This document shows, one piece after another, positions 28,887-36,972 of a stretch of DNA of 64,000 nt (the stretch's first letter is position 1; each line of letters starts with the position of its first letter). Below the pieces are notes generated by a model. That model was not told where the DNA came from, did not search any database, and worked only from the letters and a program-made list of their open reading frames with translations. Location of the stretch: positions 622,843-686,842 of the forward strand of contig NZ_JAFLEQ010000003.1 in the NCBI RefSeq assembly GCF_017307055.1, read 5' to 3'. The position numbers were made by a program, and so were the translations under genes. The stretch is from Corynebacterium mendelii (lineage in GTDB: Bacteria; Actinomycetota; Actinomycetes; Mycobacteriales; Mycobacteriaceae).

Positions 28887-30506
28887 ATGGCCACCCTCAC
28901 CCTGCATAATCTTGGCTGCGCCTTCGGGCCGCGGCGGCTGTTCGACGGTCTTGACCTGGTGGTGGCCCCCGGTGAAACATGGGGTCTGCTGGGGGCCAAC
29001 GGGTCCGGCAAGTCGACGCTGCTGTCGGTGATCGGCGCCTGCCCGGCGGCCGGGCTGGAGACCACCGGCCGGGTGACGGTCAGTCCCCCCGATGCCACCA
29101 TCGGCTGGCTGCGGCAGGAAGTCGCCCGCGATGATGTGTCGGTGGCCGATTTCGTCCGTGACCGCACCGGGGTATCGGCGGCCGGGAAAGAAATGGATGA
29201 TTTGGCCGAACAGTTGGCCACCAGTGATGTCGGCGACGCCTATGCGGATGCGCTGGAGCATTGGTTGGCTCTCGGGGGTGCCGATTTCGACGAACGTTTC
29301 GCGGTTGTGGCTGCCGGACTGGAACTGGATGTCTCGCCTGATACCGCCATGTCGGGGTTGTCGGGCGGGCAGGCGGCGCGGGCGAATCTGGCGGCGCTGA
29401 TGCTGGCCCGCCACGATATTGTGCTGCTGGATGAACCCACCAATGATCTTGACGCCGCCGGATTGGAGATTCTGGAGCAGTTTGTCGCCGGTGACCACCG
29501 GCCGATGATCGTCATCAGCCACGACCGGGAGTTTTTGGCCCGCACCACCACCGGGATTGTGGAACTTGATTCCGCGCAGCAGACCATCGCCATATTCCGC
29601 GGCGGCTACGAGGCCTACCTGACTGAAAGACAACGCGCCCGGGACCGTGCCCGGCAGGCCTATGAGGATTACGAGCGCCGCCGGGCCGGGCTTGCCGCGC
29701 GGATCACCACCCAGAAAAACTGGTTGGACAAGGGGAAGCGGCGGGCCTCGGCACCGGCGAAGGACAACGATAAAATCCTGCGCAACGCCTCGACCGCCCG
29801 CACCGAGAAACAGGCGGCGAAAATCGCCCAGTCGGAGCGTGCCATCGACCGTCTGGAGGAGGTGACCGAACCCCGCAGGGAATGGGTGCTGCAGCTGAGC
29901 ATTGCCGAAGCCGCACGATCCGGGACGGTGGTATCAACGCTGAACAATGCCACCGTCACCGCGGGCGATTTTTCACTGGGTCCGATTTCCCTGCAGATCA
30001 ACGCCGGCGACCGGGTGCTTATTGAGGGAGATAACGGGGCGGGTAAATCGACGCTGCTTCAGGCGCTGACCGACAGCGCCAATCTGGGTTCGTCGGTGGT
30101 GATCGGCCGGGTGGAGCAGCTGCGGGACCGGTTTGCCACAACCGTGAGCCTAGGCGACGCATTCGCCGGACTGCTGGCCGACTGGACCACCAGCGAGGTT
30201 CGGACACTGCTGGCGAAGTTCGGCCTGGCCGAGCAGAAAGTCACCAGCCCGGGAAAAAATCTGTCGCCGGGGGAGCGCACCCGGGCAGCGCTGGCGCTGC
30301 TGCAGGCCCAGGGCTGCAACACCCTGGTGCTCGACGAACCGACCAACCACCTGGATGTGCCGGCCATTGAGCAGTTGGAGCAGGCGATCGATGCTTTTTC
30401 CGGCACGGTTATGCTGATCACCCACGACCGGCGGCTGAAGGATTCCTTCCGGGCCACCCGCATTCTGACGGTGCAGGGGGGAGAAGTCTCCGAAGTGCTT
30501 GCATGA
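28887..30506 (+). CDS. ABC-F family ATPase
   Basis: This soluble protein (539 aa) has two ABC domains and no membrane segment. Domain 1 has GANGSGKST near residue 35, signature LSGGQAARA near 155 and IVLLDEPTNDLD near 177. Domain 2 has GDNGAGKST near 383, a degenerate signature LSPGERTRAA near 460 and TLVLDEPTNHLD near 479. A basic linker (RRAGLAARITTQKNWLDKGKRR) between them corresponds to the P-site tRNA interaction motif region. ABC-F proteins bind the ribosomal E site and rescue or protect ribosomes. The subtype (housekeeping or antibiotic-resistance) cannot be settled from sequence alone. The ATG at 28887 starts the first conserved block. Confidence 0.9.
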   Translation: MATLTLHNLGCAFGPRRLFDGLDLVVAPGETWGLLGANGSGKSTLLSVIGACPAAGLETTGRVTVSPPDATIGWLRQEVARDDVSVADFVRDRTGVSAAGKEMDDLAEQLATSDVGDAYADALEHWLALGGADFDERFAVVAAGLELDVSPDTAMSGLSGGQAARANLAALMLARHDIVLLDEPTNDLDAAGLEILEQFVAGDHRPMIVISHDREFLARTTTGIVELDSAQQTIAIFRGGYEAYLTERQRARDRARQAYEDYERRRAGLAARITTQKNWLDKGKRRASAPAKDNDKILRNASTARTEKQAAKIAQSERAIDRLEEVTEPRREWVLQLSIAEAARSGTVVSTLNNATVTAGDFSLGPISLQINAGDRVLIEGDNGAGKSTLLQALTDSANLGSSVVIGRVEQLRDRFATTVSLGDAFAGLLADWTTSEVRTLLAKFGLAEQKVTSPGKNLSPGERTRAALALLQAQGCNTLVLDEPTNHLDVPAIEQLEQAIDAFSGTVMLITHDRRLKDSFRATRILTVQGGEVSEVLA

Positions 30507-30598
30507 GACGGTGGGCATACCGGCGGCTACCGGCCGAGGGGGCGGGTTGTCCGCTGTTGCCGCCGGGGGAGCCGGGGCGGGGATCTGTGCAGGTTGTG

Positions 30599-31336
30599 TC
30601 AGGCGGCTGCGTGTGTGCCGGTGAGATGAACTGCGGCGCGGATAATGGGCACCAGGTGGGGGCCGATCAGGCTGATACTCGACAGCTGCAGCCGGCCGAG
30701 GTTCAGCAGCATCGACTGCACGCCGACGACCTGGTTGCGGATGATGACCGGGCCGCCGGAATCACCGTTGCGCATCGTCGACGGCGATGCCACAACACCG
30801 GCGTGCCGGATGCGGATGCCGGTGTCCCGGGAGACTGCGAAGGGAAGGTGGGCAATCATTCTCGCCCGCCCGACCTGGGGGGTCAGTGTGTCCGGGCTGT
30901 GGTCGGCCGTGCCCCCGAAACCCAGGTTGATCGCCTCGGAGCCGAGGAAACGTCCCCCCATGCCCAGGGCGGGCAACACCACACCGGTGACCGGGTCGTC
31001 GCCCAGTATTCCGACGGCAATATCGGTGTGGGGGATGGCCACTGCAGCGGCGATGGTGAACCGTCCGGTCCCGGCGGTCACCCGGATGGTCCGGCCGGCG
31101 GCGGCCGGAAGGGAATGCCGGGCGAAAATAACCAGGGGAGCAGGCTGTGCCACCGCGTCGGGCAGGGTGCCGGTTTCAATGGCGAGGCGGATGCGTTCCA
31201 GATTCGTCAGAAATCCGGTGGCGTAACGGTGCCCGTAGGTTAGCCGGACCACCGCTGACGCCGCAGCCCCGGCCCAGTCCCGGCAGGGCGGTGTCAGTCG
31301 GCAGCGGGCGGTGTAGCCGGGTGCGTCATAAGCCAT
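30599..31336 (-). CDS. trypsin-like serine protease without signal peptide
   Basis: This 245-aa protein has a chymotrypsin-type triad in the right order: His in VIFARHSLP near residue 73, Asp in PHTDIAVGIL near 104 and Ser in NGDSGGPVIIRNQVVGV near 195. The N-terminus MAYDAPGYTARCRLTPPCRDW has no hydrophobic core, so there is no signal peptide or membrane anchor from this start. That is unusual for the family, which is mostly exported. It is divergent from the Xaa-Pro peptidase gene; only 46 nt separate the two starts. TAGGAT lies 8 nt upstream of the ATG. Cytosolic or non-classically exported action are both possible. Confidence 0.75.
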   Translation of the reverse strand: MAYDAPGYTARCRLTPPCRDWAGAAASAVVRLTYGHRYATGFLTNLERIRLAIETGTLPDAVAQPAPLVIFARHSLPAAAGRTIRVTAGTGRFTIAAAVAIPHTDIAVGILGDDPVTGVVLPALGMGGRFLGSEAINLGFGGTADHSPDTLTPQVGRARMIAHLPFAVSRDTGIRIRHAGVVASPSTMRNGDSGGPVIIRNQVVGVQSMLLNLGRLQLSSISLIGPHLVPIIRAAVHLTGTHAAA

Positions 31337-31344
31337 GGAATTTG

Positions 31345-31350
31345 ATCCTA
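31345..31350 (-). promoter_or_regulatory. -10 hexamer TAGGAT of the trypsin-like protease gene
   Basis: TAGGAT on the minus strand ends 8 nt before the ATG at 31336. It lies back to back with the TAAACT of the divergent peptidase gene. Confidence 0.4.
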
Positions 31351-31369
31351 ATGGAGGGCCCCGACAGGT

Positions 31370-31375
31370 TAAACT
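31370..31375 (+). promoter_or_regulatory. -10 hexamer TAAACT of the Xaa-Pro peptidase gene
   Basis: TAAACT ends 7 nt before the ATG at 31383 (leaderless geometry). It shares a 46-nt divergent gap with the protease promoter. Confidence 0.45.
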
Positions 31376-31382
31376 TGTATGC

Positions 31383-32543
31383 ATGTCAGCTACAGCACTT
31401 TCTCAATTTGAACCCTCCGTCTATGCCGCCCGGCTGGAACAGGCCGCCGGGAAGGCCGCCGCCGACGGGCTGACCGGTTTGATTCTGGGAACCGGCAGCG
31501 ACTTCGCCTATTTCACCGGCTCGTGGATAGCCACCCATGAGCGTTTGACGGTGTTGGCCATTCCCGCCGACGGGCGCCAGCCGGTGATCGTCACCCCGAA
31601 AACCGATGTGGGCGAGCTGAAACGCTCACCGGCCGCGGCCGCCGGTATCCGGGTTCTCGGGTGGGAGGACGGCGATGATCCGCACACCCTGGCGCTGAAT
31701 GCGGCCCGCGGCAAAACCGGCGCCTACTGGGCGAAGATCGGTGTCGGCCAGTCGTTGACCGCCGACCATGTGCTCCGTTTCCAGCAGCTTTTGGGCCACC
31801 GGTCCGATTCGACGGTGCTGGCCACCCCGATTGTGCGGACCATGACCATGATCAAGGACGCGGCGGAAATCGCGCAGCTGCAGGCCGCGGCCCGCGCCAT
31901 CGATGAAGTGCACGCCCAGGTGAAAAGCCTGCTGGTTCCCGGCCGCACCGAGCGTGAGGTCGCCGACGACATTTATTCGCTGATCATCTCCGGCGGGCAC
32001 ACCAGTGTCGATTTCGTCATTGTCGGTTCCGGCCCCAACGGTGCTGACCCGCACCACGAGTTTTCCGACCGGAAACTCGAGCAGGGCGATGTGGTGGTGG
32101 TCGATATCGGCGGCAGCATCGGCGCCGGCTACCGCTCGGACTGCACCCGCACCTATCTGGTGGAGGGCACCACACCGGATGATCTGTCCGAGAAAATGCG
32201 CACCGCCTACGCGGTGCTGGAAAAAGCCCAGATGGCGGCGATCGAGGCGGTGCGCCCGGGAGTATCATGCAGCGAGATTGATGCGGTTGCCCGCGGGATC
32301 ATCTCTGAGGCCGGCCTGGGCAGGTATTTCGTGCACCGCACCGGCCACGGTATCGGTCTGTCGACCCACGAGGAACCGTTCATCACCGCCGGAAATGACC
32401 TGACGCTGGCCCCCGGGATGGTGTTTTCCATCGAACCGGGTATCTATGTGCCCGGCATCACCGGTGCCCGTATCGAAGATATTGTCGTTGTCACCGACAC
32501 CGGATGCGAGGTACTCAACCAGCGTCCCCGCAGCCTGCAGTGA
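31383..32543 (+). CDS. M24 Xaa-Pro peptidase (PepQ/PepE type)
   Basis: This is a cytosolic dimetal proline-specific peptidase, 386 aa from the ATG at 31383. It has the creatinase-like N-terminal domain (residues 1-140) and the pita-bread catalytic domain. Metal ligands are visible: Asp in VVVVDIGGSI near 237, Asp in YRSDCTRTY near 248, His in HRTGHGIGLSTHEEPF near 322, Glu in FSIEPGIYV near 353 and Glu in ARIEDIVVV near 367. It should hydrolyse X-Pro dipeptides or remove an N-terminal residue before Pro. Its stop overlaps the GTG of the SDR gene (GTGA), so the two are translationally coupled. The same peptidase-SDR-cob neighbourhood occurs in other Corynebacteriales. Confidence 0.92.
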   Translation: MSATALSQFEPSVYAARLEQAAGKAAADGLTGLILGTGSDFAYFTGSWIATHERLTVLAIPADGRQPVIVTPKTDVGELKRSPAAAAGIRVLGWEDGDDPHTLALNAARGKTGAYWAKIGVGQSLTADHVLRFQQLLGHRSDSTVLATPIVRTMTMIKDAAEIAQLQAAARAIDEVHAQVKSLLVPGRTEREVADDIYSLIISGGHTSVDFVIVGSGPNGADPHHEFSDRKLEQGDVVVVDIGGSIGAGYRSDCTRTYLVEGTTPDDLSEKMRTAYAVLEKAQMAAIEAVRPGVSCSEIDAVARGIISEAGLGRYFVHRTGHGIGLSTHEEPFITAGNDLTLAPGMVFSIEPGIYVPGITGARIEDIVVVTDTGCEVLNQRPRSLQ

Positions 32544-33310
32544 CGACACCGGCACGCCACATGCTGCTGGTCGGCGGGACCTCAGAGATCGGATCCCGGA
32601 TCGCCCTTTTGTGGGTGCGTCCCGGCGACCATGTCACCGTCGCCGCCCGCAGACCCGATGCCTGCGGGCGGCTTGTCGGTGAGTTGGCGGCCCGCGGGGC
32701 TACAGCCTCGGTGTGTTTTTTCGAAGCCACCGACTTCGCCTCCCACCGGCAGATGGCAACCGGTGCGATTGCCGCCCACGGCCCGCTGAGTCTGGCTGTG
32801 GTGGCGGTGGGGATTCTCGGCGACCAGCAGGTGGCCGACACCGATGAGCAGGAGGTGGTGCGGGTGGCCACCGTCGACTACACCGCCCAGATCAGCCTGC
32901 TGACCGTGCTTGCCGACCTGCTGGGGCGCCAGCCGATCGATTCGACGGTGGTGGCGTTGTCCTCGATCGCCGGGTGGCGGGCCCGCCGGGCCAACTATGT
33001 CTACGGGTCAACCAAAGCCGGGCTGGATGCTTTCTGCCAGGGGCTTGCCGACCGGCTGCACGGCTCCCGCGTCAGGGTGATCACCGCCCGCCCCGGTTTC
33101 GTCATCGGCCGTATGACCGAGGGCATGACACCCGCGCCACTGTCGGTGACCCCGGCACAGGTGGCGCAGGCCATTGTCGGCGCCATCGACAAACAGAACC
33201 GGTCGGGGGTGCACACCAGCCGCACCTTGTGGATTCCCCGGCGCCTTGAGCTGCTGGCCCGCATCATGCGCCTGGTGCCCCGGCCGGTGTGGCGGCACAT
33301 GCCGCGGTAG
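32540..33310 (+). CDS. short-chain dehydrogenase/reductase, DprE2-like
   Basis: This NAD(P)-dependent oxidoreductase is 256 aa from the GTG overlapping the peptidase stop. The Rossmann motif LLVGGTSEIGSRIA near residues 9-22 matches the LLLGGTSEIG form seen in DprE2, the decaprenylphosphoryl-2-ketoribose reductase. The catalytic Ser is in VVALSSIAG near 145, and Tyr-x3-Lys in YVYGSTKAGLDAF near 155-167. Its place directly before cobL resembles mycobacterial Rv2073c, a DprE2 paralogue of unknown role. I therefore call it DprE2-like rather than DprE2. A direct role in cobalamin synthesis is not implied. Confidence 0.85.
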   Translation: MTTPARHMLLVGGTSEIGSRIALLWVRPGDHVTVAARRPDACGRLVGELAARGATASVCFFEATDFASHRQMATGAIAAHGPLSLAVVAVGILGDQQVADTDEQEVVRVATVDYTAQISLLTVLADLLGRQPIDSTVVALSSIAGWRARRANYVYGSTKAGLDAFCQGLADRLHGSRVRVITARPGFVIGRMTEGMTPAPLSVTPAQVAQAIVGAIDKQNRSGVHTSRTLWIPRRLELLARIMRLVPRPVWRHMPR

Positions 33311-33326
33311 GGGACTCCCGCTCGGC

Positions 33327-33332
33327 TAGAGT
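33327..33332 (+). promoter_or_regulatory. -10 hexamer TAGAGT of cobL
   Basis: TAGAGT ends 6 nt before the ATG at 33339, giving cobL-cobM-cobK their own leaderless transcript apart from the upstream peptidase-SDR pair. Confidence 0.45.
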
Positions 33333-33338
33333 GGGTCC

Positions 33339-34691
33339 ATGATCAGCTCATCGAACGCCCGGATTGAACCGGGCCGGAAACCGGCAGAACCCGACCCCCC
33401 GGTGGCGGTGGTCGGGATCGGCGCCGACGGCTGGCGGTCCCTTCCCGAGCACCACCGCGACATAATCTCCTCGGCCGAGGTGATCATCGGTTCCTGGCGG
33501 CAGCTGCATCTGATCCCGGATACTGTCCACGGCGAACGCCGGCCCTGGCCGTCACCGCTGGTCCCCGCGGTGGAGGAGATGTTCGCCGGGCTCAGCGGCA
33601 CCCGGGTGGTGGTGTTGGCCAGCGGGGATCCGATGTTCCACGGGATCGGCACCACATTGTGCCGGATTCTGGGCACCGCTGCCGTGACCGTCTATCCGCT
33701 GGCATCGTCGGTGTCTGTGGCCTGCGCCAGACTCGGCTGGCCGGTGGAAACCACCCCGGTGGTATCCCTGGTGACCGGCCGGATCGAAGCACTGGTGCCG
33801 CTGATCGGCGACGGACGGCCTTTCGTGGTGCTCAGCCGTGATGAAACAAGCCCGGACAAGATCTGTCGGCTGCTCAGGGACACCGGCCACGACCACGCCC
33901 GGGTCACGGTGCTGTCCGATCTGGGTTCGGCGGACGAGAAAATCACCGCCGGCACCGCCGGCTGCCCGCCGGAGGTGTCATCGGCGCTGTCGGTGGTGGC
34001 GGTGATACCGCAGGGGCCGACCGCCACCAGGCTTCCCGGCCTGGCCGATGACATGTTCGACCACGACGGCCAGATCACCAAGCAGCATGTCCGGGCCCTT
34101 ACAGTGTGCGCCCTGGCGCCCCGCCCCGGGGAGGTGCTGTGGGATATCGGCGGTGGATCCGGTTCGGTGGCCATCGAGTTTCTGCGCTCCACCCCGGCGA
34201 CGAAAGCCGTGGTGTTTGAACAAAACCCGCAGCGGGCGGAAACCATCGCCGCCAATGCCCGTAAACTGGGTGTCGGTGAGCTTGTCACTGTGGTGGGTTC
34301 TGCTCCGGGCAGTGTTGTCGCGGCTGCCGCCGACCCGGATATTCCCGCCCCCGATGTGGTGTTCATCGGCGGTGGGCTGACAACTGCCGGGGTCGCCGAT
34401 CAGGCGGTGGCGTCCCTCGGGCCGGGCGGGCGGATCGTGGCCAATGCGGTCACTGTCGAATCTGCCGCGGTCCTGCGCGAACTCAGGCAGCTGCACGGTG
34501 GGCACATCACCGAAATCGCCATTTCCCGGGAGCATGCGGTGGGACGGTTCACCACCATGAAACCGGCCCTGCCGGTGCTGCAGTGGTCGGCGGTTATGGG
34601 CATGAAGCCACCGGCTTGTGCTGCCGGTGGCCACCACCTGTCGCTGGTCAATGACATTCAACAACAAGAAACGGTGGAGAAAAAACCGTGA
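33339..34691 (+). CDS. cobL: precorrin-6Y C5,15-methyltransferase (decarboxylating), CobL
   Basis: CobL (450 aa) is a CbiE-CbiT fusion. It methylates C5 and C15 of precorrin-6B (6Y) and decarboxylates the acetate side chain, giving precorrin-8. The N-terminal CbiE-like domain (about 20-230) has VVGIGADGWRSLP and VVVLASGDPMFHGIGT near 88-103. The C-terminal CbiT-like domain (about 240-430) has the SAM motif LWDIGGGSGSVAIEFL near 267 and VVFIGGG. About 20 extra N-terminal residues precede the core. The stop overlaps the GTG of cobM by 4 nt. This is the aerobic (late cobalt insertion) pathway fusion. Confidence 0.95.
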   Translation: MISSSNARIEPGRKPAEPDPPVAVVGIGADGWRSLPEHHRDIISSAEVIIGSWRQLHLIPDTVHGERRPWPSPLVPAVEEMFAGLSGTRVVVLASGDPMFHGIGTTLCRILGTAAVTVYPLASSVSVACARLGWPVETTPVVSLVTGRIEALVPLIGDGRPFVVLSRDETSPDKICRLLRDTGHDHARVTVLSDLGSADEKITAGTAGCPPEVSSALSVVAVIPQGPTATRLPGLADDMFDHDGQITKQHVRALTVCALAPRPGEVLWDIGGGSGSVAIEFLRSTPATKAVVFEQNPQRAETIAANARKLGVGELVTVVGSAPGSVVAAAADPDIPAPDVVFIGGGLTTAGVADQAVASLGPGGRIVANAVTVESAAVLRELRQLHGGHITEIAISREHAVGRFTTMKPALPVLQWSAVMGMKPPACAAGGHHLSLVNDIQQQETVEKKP

Positions 34692-35461
34692 CCGTCTATT
34701 TCATTGGCGCCGGACCCGGTGCCCCGGATCTTTTGACTGTTCGTGCCGCCCGGTTGATCGCCACCTGTCCGGTGGTGCTGTATGCGGGAAGCATCATCCC
34801 GCAGGAAGTTCTCGCCGACTGCCGGGATGATGCACAGGTGATCAACACCGCCCGGATGCCGCTGGATGAGATCGAAGCACTCATCGTCGACGCCGATGGC
34901 CGGGGCAGGGATGTGGCCCGGCTGCAGTCGGGGGATCCGAGTATCTATTCCGCCCTGGCCGAGCAGGCCCGCAGACTGCACGCCCACGGCATCGACTACC
35001 GGATTGTCCCCGGGGTGCCGTCGTTTGCCGCGGCTGCCGCCGCACTCGGCCACGAGTTGACGGTGCCGACTGTCGGCCAGTCGGTGATTTTGACCCGGGT
35101 GTCCGGCCGGGCGTCGGCAATGCCCGACGGGGAGGACCTGGCAAGCCTCGGGGCGGCGACAACCACCATGGTCATCCATTTGGCCGCCCATGATGCGGCG
35201 CGGGTGGAACGGGAGCTGTCGGTCAATTATCCGCCGGACACCCCGGTGGCGGTGGTCGCCTACGCCTCCCGGGACAACGAGGCGATCATTCGCTGCAGGC
35301 TGCACCAGCTGGCCGAGTCGATTGCCGCCAGCGGCATCACCCGCACCGCGGTGATCATCATCGGTGATGTGCTCGCCGCCGAGGGTTTCCCGGACAGCTA
35401 CCTGTATTCCGACGACCGTCCCCGTGACGGTGAGGGGAGAACCATCCCGTGCGTGCGCTGA
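34688..35461 (+). CDS. cobM: precorrin-4 C11-methyltransferase CobM
   Basis: CobM (257 aa) transfers a methyl group from SAM to C11 of precorrin-4, giving precorrin-5. The uroporphyrin-methyltransferase family signature VYFIGAGPGAPDLLTVRAA at the N-terminus and RLQSGDPSIYSALAEQ near 79-94 are clear. VVPGVPSF-like IVPGVPSFAAAAAALG near 107-122 follows. The GTG start is embedded in the cobL stop, and the end overlaps the cobK start by 13 nt, so translation is tightly coupled. Confidence 0.95.
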   Translation: MTVYFIGAGPGAPDLLTVRAARLIATCPVVLYAGSIIPQEVLADCRDDAQVINTARMPLDEIEALIVDADGRGRDVARLQSGDPSIYSALAEQARRLHAHGIDYRIVPGVPSFAAAAAALGHELTVPTVGQSVILTRVSGRASAMPDGEDLASLGAATTTMVIHLAAHDAARVERELSVNYPPDTPVAVVAYASRDNEAIIRCRLHQLAESIAASGITRTAVIIIGDVLAAEGFPDSYLYSDDRPRDGEGRTIPCVR

Positions 35462-36186
35462 TTCTGGGCGGCACCACCGAAGCCCGCCAGTTGGCCCTGA
35501 TGCTTGTCGACCGCGGCTGGGAGGTCACCAGCTCGCTGGCCGGGAGAGTCGCCAATCCGAAGCTGCCGGCGGGCAATGTCCGTATCGGTGGTTTCGGTGG
35601 CCCGGCGGGACTGACCCGGTGGTTGATCGACAACGCCATCGAAGTGGTCGTCGATGCCACCCACCCGTTTGCGGAACATATATCGGTCTCCGCGGCGGAA
35701 GCGGCACTGGCCACCCGCACCCCGCTGGTGGCGCTGCACCGGCCGGCGTGGCAGCCCGGCGACGGTGACCGGTGGATCGACGTCGCCGATATGCAGCAGG
35801 CCGCCGCCCGGGCGCGGCGCGACTACCACCATATTTTCCTCACCATCGGCAGGCAGCAGCTGGCACCTTTCGCCGCCGATGCAGACAACCTGTATGTCAT
35901 CCGCTGTGTTGACCCGCCGGAAGTGCCGCTTCCGCCGCGCCACCGGCTGATACTGGACCGCGGGCCGTTTGATGTCGACGGCGAAAAGCGCCTGCTGAAA
36001 GGCAACCAGATTGATTGTGTGGTGACGAAAAACTCGGGCGGAAAAGCCACCATGCCCAAACTGCAGGCCGCCCGCAGCCTGGGCATCGATGTGATCATGG
36101 TCGCCCGCCCACCGCTTCCCGGGGGATCCGCCGTGACCTGTGTCACCACCGCCAGGCAGGCCATGCAGGTGCTCAGCGGCCTCTAG
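35449..36186 (+). CDS. cobK: precorrin-6A reductase CobK
   Basis: CobK (245 aa) reduces the macrocycle of precorrin-6A to precorrin-6B with NADPH. The N-terminus RALILGGTTEARQLALML is the family signature. VVDATHPFAEHISVSAAEAA near 67-86 is the most conserved block, and the C-terminal VVTKNSGGKATMPKLQAARSLG near 190-211 is the second. The GTG start lies 13 nt inside cobM. It is the last gene of the plus-strand cob unit and is followed by a very strong terminator. Confidence 0.95.
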   Translation: MRALILGGTTEARQLALMLVDRGWEVTSSLAGRVANPKLPAGNVRIGGFGGPAGLTRWLIDNAIEVVVDATHPFAEHISVSAAEAALATRTPLVALHRPAWQPGDGDRWIDVADMQQAAARARRDYHHIFLTIGRQQLAPFAADADNLYVIRCVDPPEVPLPPRHRLILDRGPFDVDGEKRLLKGNQIDCVVTKNSGGKATMPKLQAARSLGIDVIMVARPPLPGGSAVTCVTTARQAMQVLSGL

Positions 36187-36237
36187 GGATTTTTTCCCGG
36201 GGGCACCACAAAGCCCGGGCGGGAAGGCGGACGACAC

Positions 36238-36311
36238 AAAGCCCCCGCAAACAAGGAAGTGGGTTGTGCCGTTGTGCGGGGCACAACCCACCCGTCTTGC
36301 GGGGGCTTTTT
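36238..36311 (+). terminator. two-tier perfect hairpin after cobK
   Basis: The outer stem AAAGCCCCCGCAA / TTGCGGGGGCTTT (36238-36250 and 36297-36309) encloses a second stem GTGGGTTGTGCC / GGCACAACCCAC (36259-36270 and 36280-36291). It ends in TTTTT on this strand and begins with AAA, so it works in both directions between convergent genes. Confidence 0.85.
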
Positions 36312-36346
36312 CCCCGTTGCCTCAGGCTTCAGGGGGCGGGTTTGTT

Positions 36347-36760
36347 CTAGGGCCGCGGAGGAACCGGGATCGGCAGGTTCGAATCCCGGATCACGTTGAA
36401 AATCGTCGACCGCACCGGGCCGAGCAGGGTGCCGACCAGGTCGAGGGACAGGGCGACAAACAGCGCCCCCAACAGCACCTGCGCCCAGTCAGGTGACCCG
36501 TTGTACCACTTTTGGATCTCCGCCGATCCCAGTGCCGATGACGCCTGGGTGTAGCCGGGAAGGGGGACATCCTCCTGATACGTGGTGCCGTCGTCGCGGG
36601 TTTTTTCGACCGTGACCGTCACATCGGACGAGATCGGTGTGGTGCCCGGATTCTGCGGGTTGTCCTCGGCGGCGGCCGGCTGGATGGCGGCGGCGGCCAG
36701 CGACAGGGCCGTGGCTGCGGCAAGGGCGGTACGGGTGAAGCGGTGGGTGGTTGCTCGCAT
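36347..36760 (-). CDS. small secreted protein with C-terminal membrane segment
   Basis: This 137-aa protein starts at the ATG at 36760. The signal peptide is clear: MRATTHRFTR, then a hydrophobic core TALAAATALSLAAAAI, and a likely AxA cleavage after PAAA near residue 31. The mature part is short. It includes a polar region (SSDVTVTVEKTRDDG, with YQEDVPLPGYTQ), then VLLGALFVALSLDLVGTLLGP, a probable transmembrane or amphipathic helix near residues 93-113. The tail is Pro-rich, SNLPIPVPPRP. I do not recognise the family. It lies between the two convergent cob units, transcribed in the same direction as cobIJ, 212 nt behind it. Confidence 0.7.
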   Translation of the reverse strand: MRATTHRFTRTALAAATALSLAAAAIQPAAAEDNPQNPGTTPISSDVTVTVEKTRDDGTTYQEDVPLPGYTQASSALGSAEIQKWYNGSPDWAQVLLGALFVALSLDLVGTLLGPVRSTIFNVIRDSNLPIPVPPRP

Positions 36761-36865
36761 GAGTTCGACTTGAATCTTCCTCGTCTTGGGGGCCGGTACC
36801 GGATGCGGTGGGGCACACGGATTGTTTTGTCTCAAAGCAAAAAATGCCCGGCACAACTTGAAATC

Positions 36866-36930
36866 GCCACCTGGTGGCTTACCCGTATCAAACGCCGGGA
36901 CACCGGAAACTGTTACACAGCTTTCCGGTG
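36866..36930. promoter_or_regulatory. two inverted repeats between cobIJ and the small secreted gene
   Basis: GCCACC-T-GGTGGC (36866-36878) and CACCGGAAACTGT-TAC-ACAG-C-TTTCCGGTG (36901-36930) are near-perfect palindromes. The second can fold into a hairpin of about 13 bp and may end the cobIJ transcript. Either could also be an operator of the secreted gene. Confidence 0.45.
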
Positions 36931-36972
36931 ACACGGTGGCCGGGTGCGGCGGTATGGGGCCCGCGGGGGGCG

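Noticed and set aside
36374..36390. GGTTCGAATCCCGG, resembling the T-loop of a tRNA
   Set aside because: The flanking bases do not form a T-stem or acceptor stem, no CCA or anticodon arm is in place, and the stretch codes for the SNLPIPV end of the small secreted protein on the other strand.
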